Source: Weeksellaceae bacterium (GTDB lineage: Bacteria > Bacteroidota > Bacteroidia > Flavobacteriales > Weeksellaceae). From it: DNA of 8,591 bases. The position numbers were made by a program, and so were the translations under genes. Of this stretch, positions 6,651-8,591 are shown piece by piece (position 1 is the first letter of the stretch; each line of letters starts with the position of its first letter). The stretch spans positions 1-8,591 of the forward strand of contig JAKOOI010000229.1 of assembly GCA_022701475.1 (NCBI GenBank), read 5' to 3'. A model generated the notes under the pieces. That model made no database searches. It saw nothing but the letters and a program-made list of their open reading frames with translations, and had not been told where the DNA came from.

Positions 6651-6726
6651 GTACAGAAAATCGGGATCGGGATTTCCTCAGAATATGAAATCAATCATTC
6701 GTGTAATATTAACTCTAAAAAAACAG

Positions 6727-6743
6727 AAACGGGTTTCCGTTTT
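6727..6743 (+). terminator. Hairpin before bshA: weak terminator of the GH3 gene or leader element
   Basis: AAACGG (6727-6732), loop GTTT and CCGTTT (6737-6742) form a 6 bp stem. An A-rich run lies upstream (from 6717) and TTTTAT follows. It sits 77 bases after the GH3 stop and only 10 bases before the bshA start codon. The T tract is short, so termination would be weak, and a role in the bshA leader is possible. No TAnnTTTG box is found between 6651 and 6752. Confidence 0.45.
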
Positions 6744-6752
6744 ATCTATAAT

Positions 6753-7901
6753 ATGAAAATAGGCATCCTTTGTTATCCTACCTATGGCGGAAGCGGAATT
6801 GTAGCAACAGAATTAGGCATGTCCCTTGCCAACAAGGGCTATGAAGTTCATTTTATCAGCTCTGCACTCCCTGCAAGGCTGGATATTACCAACCCTAATA
6901 TTTTCTTCCACCGGGTAAATGTGCAGACCTATCCGCTATTCCAGTATCAGCCCTATGACATTGCGTTAAGTTCAATGATTTACCGGGTCGTGAATCTTTA
7001 TAAACTGGACCTGCTCCATGCCCACTATGCTATTCCGTATGCGTATGCTGCTTTTACCGCGAAACAGATGCTTAAAGAAGATAACAACGATATTCCTTTG
7101 GTTACGACACTTCATGGAACCGATATTACCCTGGTAGGCCAGCATCCGAGCTATAAACATGCCGTGGAATTTTCCATCAATCAGTCGGATGCCATTACTT
7201 CGGTTTCCGAAAGTCTGAAAAGGGATACCCTGCAGTTCTTTAAAATCAAAAAAGAAATCCAGGTGATCACCAATTTTATTGATAACGGGGAGTTTGAAGA
7301 GCGCAACGACTGTCAGCGCACCCAGTTTGCGAATCCGGATGAGAAGATCCTGATCCATGTCTCTAACCTGCGTCCTGTAAAGCGGGTGGATGAAGTGCTT
7401 CAGATCTTCAAAAACGTCCAGAAAAAAGTACAGTCAAAACTGATCATCATCGGGGAAGGGCCGGATATGGAAAAAGTCAATCAGTTCCTGGAAGAAAATC
7501 CGGACCTTATTTCCAAGATCCGCTTGCTGGGTAAAGTGAACGATCTGTATAAAATCCTTCAGCTTTCAGATGTCTTTCTGCTTCCTTCGGAACAGGAAAG
7601 TTTCGGACTGGCAGCTCTGGAAGCTATGGCCGCCCGTACTCCGGTGATCAGCTCCAATGCAGGAGGAATTCCTGAAGTGAACATCCAGGGCGAGACGGGA
7701 TACCTGGCAGAGATAGGGAATGTGGAAGCCATGAGCAATTATACCATCAAGCTTCTCAGCAATGATGAACTGCTGGCCCAAATGAAAGACAACGCAAAAG
7801 AACAGGCTTTTAAGTTCGATCTTAAAAATATACTTCCGGTATACGAGGAAATGTACCGGACGACCATAGAACAATTTAAAGCGGAACTGAGCAGAATATA
7901 A
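6753..7901 (+). CDS. bshA: N-acetyl-alpha-D-glucosaminyl L-malate synthase BshA
   Basis: This 382-residue GT4-family, GT-B-fold glycosyltransferase joins GlcNAc from UDP-GlcNAc to L-malate. That is the first step of bacillithiol synthesis, before the deacetylase BshB and the cysteine-adding enzyme BshC. Length and motifs fit BshA throughout. These are YPTYGGSGIVATELG at 8-22, VHFISSALPARLD, HAHYAIP at 89-95, TTLHGTDITLVG at 118-129, SNLRPVKRV at 204-212, and PSEQESFGLAALEAMA with the GT4 EX7E pair E282 and E290. A GGIPEV loop then contacts the nucleotide sugar. The HGTDITLVGQHPSY and YPTYGGSG segments separate BshA from generic GT4 enzymes. The start ATG at 6753 lies at the first beta strand and no better upstream start exists. 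bshB and bshC are not in the window. It follows the GH3 gene on the same strand after 102 bases and ends at a strong terminator, so it may be a single transcription unit. Confidence 0.96.
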   Translation: MKIGILCYPTYGGSGIVATELGMSLANKGYEVHFISSALPARLDITNPNIFFHRVNVQTYPLFQYQPYDIALSSMIYRVVNLYKLDLLHAHYAIPYAYAAFTAKQMLKEDNNDIPLVTTLHGTDITLVGQHPSYKHAVEFSINQSDAITSVSESLKRDTLQFFKIKKEIQVITNFIDNGEFEERNDCQRTQFANPDEKILIHVSNLRPVKRVDEVLQIFKNVQKKVQSKLIIIGEGPDMEKVNQFLEENPDLISKIRLLGKVNDLYKILQLSDVFLLPSEQESFGLAALEAMAARTPVISSNAGGIPEVNIQGETGYLAEIGNVEAMSNYTIKLLSNDELLAQMKDNAKEQAFKFDLKNILPVYEEMYRTTIEQFKAELSRI

Positions 7902-7917
7902 TATCATATGAGAATAT

Positions 7918-7949
7918 AAATCAGGGTTTTTCCAACTCTGATTTTTTTT
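7918..7949 (+). terminator. Intrinsic terminator after bshA
   Basis: AAATCAGGG (7918-7926) pairs with CTCTGATTT (7936-7944), including one G-T pair, around a 9-base loop. Eight T residues at 7942-7949 give a good U tract. It begins 17 bases after the bshA stop codon. Confidence 0.85.
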
Positions 7950-7985
7950 CGTCTGTTTGAAATTCGCCGGAGATTTTCTTTAAAG

Positions 7986-8000
7986 AAATCAGCCTGATTT
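7986..8000. repeat. Second AAATCAG/CTGATTT inverted repeat in the bshA-DUF2851 gap
   Basis: AAATCAG (7986-7992), one C, then CTGATTT (7994-8000) is a perfect 7 bp inverted repeat using the same arms as the terminator 42 bases upstream. It overlaps another palindrome, TTTCTTTAAAGAAA (7975-7988). The one-base spacer is too tight for an RNA hairpin at full stem length, so it could be a protein-binding site in the DUF2851 upstream region or a relic of terminator duplication. The role is unknown. Confidence 0.5.
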
Positions 8001-8012
8001 TAAATAATTCCT

Positions 8013-8020
8013 TAAATTAG
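8013..8020 (+). promoter_or_regulatory. Possible -7 box for the DUF2851 gene
   Basis: TAAATTAG differs from the TAnnTTTG consensus at one position and lies 18 bases before the ATG at 8039, a spacing similar to the two better promoters here. No TTG is found at the right distance upstream, so support is weak. Some promoter is expected because bshA ends in a strong terminator. Confidence 0.3.
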
Positions 8021-8038
8021 TCATACAAAACACATGGT

Positions 8039-8591
8039 ATGACAGAGAAATTATTACAGTACCTCTGGAATTTCAAAATATTCAGCAGGTTTGATTTCAG
8101 GGATACGGAAGGGAATCCGATAGAAATCCTTCATTCAGGAGTCTGGAATACGAATGCAGGGCCTGATTTTCTGGATGCCAGAATAAAAACTGGAAATATA
8201 GTCCTGGCAGGGCCTGTTGAACTGCACATCAAATCATCCGACTGGATTTTCCATAACCATTCCCGGGACCCCAACTACAAAAACATTATCCTGCATGTTG
8301 TTTTCCATCACGACATCGAAATTGATGAGCTGATAGCCGGCCGTGTACCGACCCTGGAACTGAAGGATTACATCAACGGAAACATCCTGCGCAAGTATGA
8401 AAAGCTGGCGGAGGGAGAAAGGTTTATTCCCTGCGAAGCTGTTTTCGATGTAGCAAAAGTTCCCATTTGTTTTCATGAGGGAAATATCCTGAAAAAGCTG
8501 GAGCAAAAGGCAGTGGAATTTGAAACCAGCCTGGATGAGCATAAAAATAATTTTGAAGCCGTTCTTTTCCACAGCCTGGCGTGTTCGTTCG
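8039..8591 (+). CDS. DUF2851 family protein (3' end cut off by window)
   Basis: The frame is open from the ATG at 8039 to the window edge, giving 184 residues of a family usually about 420-430 long. Translation begins MTEKLLQYLWNFKIFSRFDF, typical of DUF2851. It is followed by the conserved blocks N39-A-G-P-D43-F-L-D46-A-R-I, G58-P-V-E61-L-H63-I-K-S-S-D68-W69, and N82-I-I-L-H86-V-V-F-H-H-D92, then PTLEL and an IPCE motif. No signal peptide is present, so the protein is probably cytoplasmic. The function is not known. The closely set Asp, Glu, His and Lys residues suggest an acid/metal site (see findings). A different ATG at 8034 is out of frame and meets a stop at once. The gene lies behind the bshA terminator, so it is likely transcribed separately. 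Confidence 0.88.
   Translation, partial: MTEKLLQYLWNFKIFSRFDFRDTEGNPIEILHSGVWNTNAGPDFLDARIKTGNIVLAGPVELHIKSSDWIFHNHSRDPNYKNIILHVVFHHDIEIDELIAGRVPTLELKDYINGNILRKYEKLAEGERFIPCEAVFDVAKVPICFHEGNILKKLEQKAVEFETSLDEHKNNFEAVLFHSLACSF

Noticed and set aside
7952..7959. TCTGTTTG as a -7 box for the DUF2851 gene
   Set aside because: It has one mismatch, no upstream TTG, directly abuts the bshA terminator, and would leave a leader of about 75 bases unlike the other promoters here.
1..8591. Mobile element, phage, defence system, CRISPR array or tRNA
   Set aside because: No transposase, integrase, terminal repeats, spaced direct repeats or cloverleaf-like segment was seen; the genes are typical flavobacterial core genes with even composition.

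Overview
The window looks like an ordinary core-genome stretch of a flavobacterium of the Chryseobacterium/Elizabethkingia type (phylum Bacteroidota). Several independent signs agree. Two upstream regions carry the Bacteroidota promoter pattern TTG-N21/22-TAnnTTTG. Most genes lack a Shine-Dalgarno sequence. One lipoprotein has an Asp/Asn-rich stretch right after its lipobox cysteine. The protein families present (DUF4292, DUF4254, DUF2851, BshA, a secreted NagZ-like GH3 enzyme) are typical of that phylum. Base composition is moderate and even. I see no insertion sequence, phage gene, CRISPR array or RNA gene. The genus is an inference.

Layout, left to right. Positions 1-3546, all plus strand: the 3' part of a DUF4292 protein; an EnvC-like LytM-domain protein coupled to it by an ATGA overlap; tatA with its own promoter; a DUF4254 protein; and a small putative lipoprotein coupled to DUF4254 by another ATGA overlap. 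Then ribA (GTP cyclohydrolase II, 3574-4176) ends the plus-strand run at a bidirectional hairpin terminator (4217-4245). A small Asp/Asn-rich lipoprotein lies on the minus strand (4296-4832) and converges on the same terminator. Across a 117-base divergent intergenic region, a secreted GH3 beta-N-acetylglucosaminidase (4950-6650) reads plus. It is followed by bshA (6753-7901), a strong intrinsic terminator, and the 5' part of a DUF2851 protein that runs off the right edge.

How the genes may work together. The left block is envelope-related: an outer-membrane-type lipoprotein family, a divisome-type amidase activator with a dead LytM domain, and the Tat pore subunit (in E. coli, two amidases activated at the septum are Tat substrates). 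The GH3 enzyme would trim peptidoglycan-derived GlcNAc in the periplasm. bshA commits UDP-GlcNAc and L-malate to bacillithiol synthesis in the cytoplasm, and ribA commits GTP to riboflavin. These are mostly housekeeping functions placed side by side.

No dramatic undescribed system is visible. The points most worth a second look are the loss of every zinc ligand in the EnvC-like LytM domain with its long Ala/Lys/Glu linker, the coupled DUF4254-lipoprotein pair, a nuclease-like residue pattern in DUF2851, and a hairpin placed directly against the bshA start codon. No stretch longer than about 140 bases lacks a gene.
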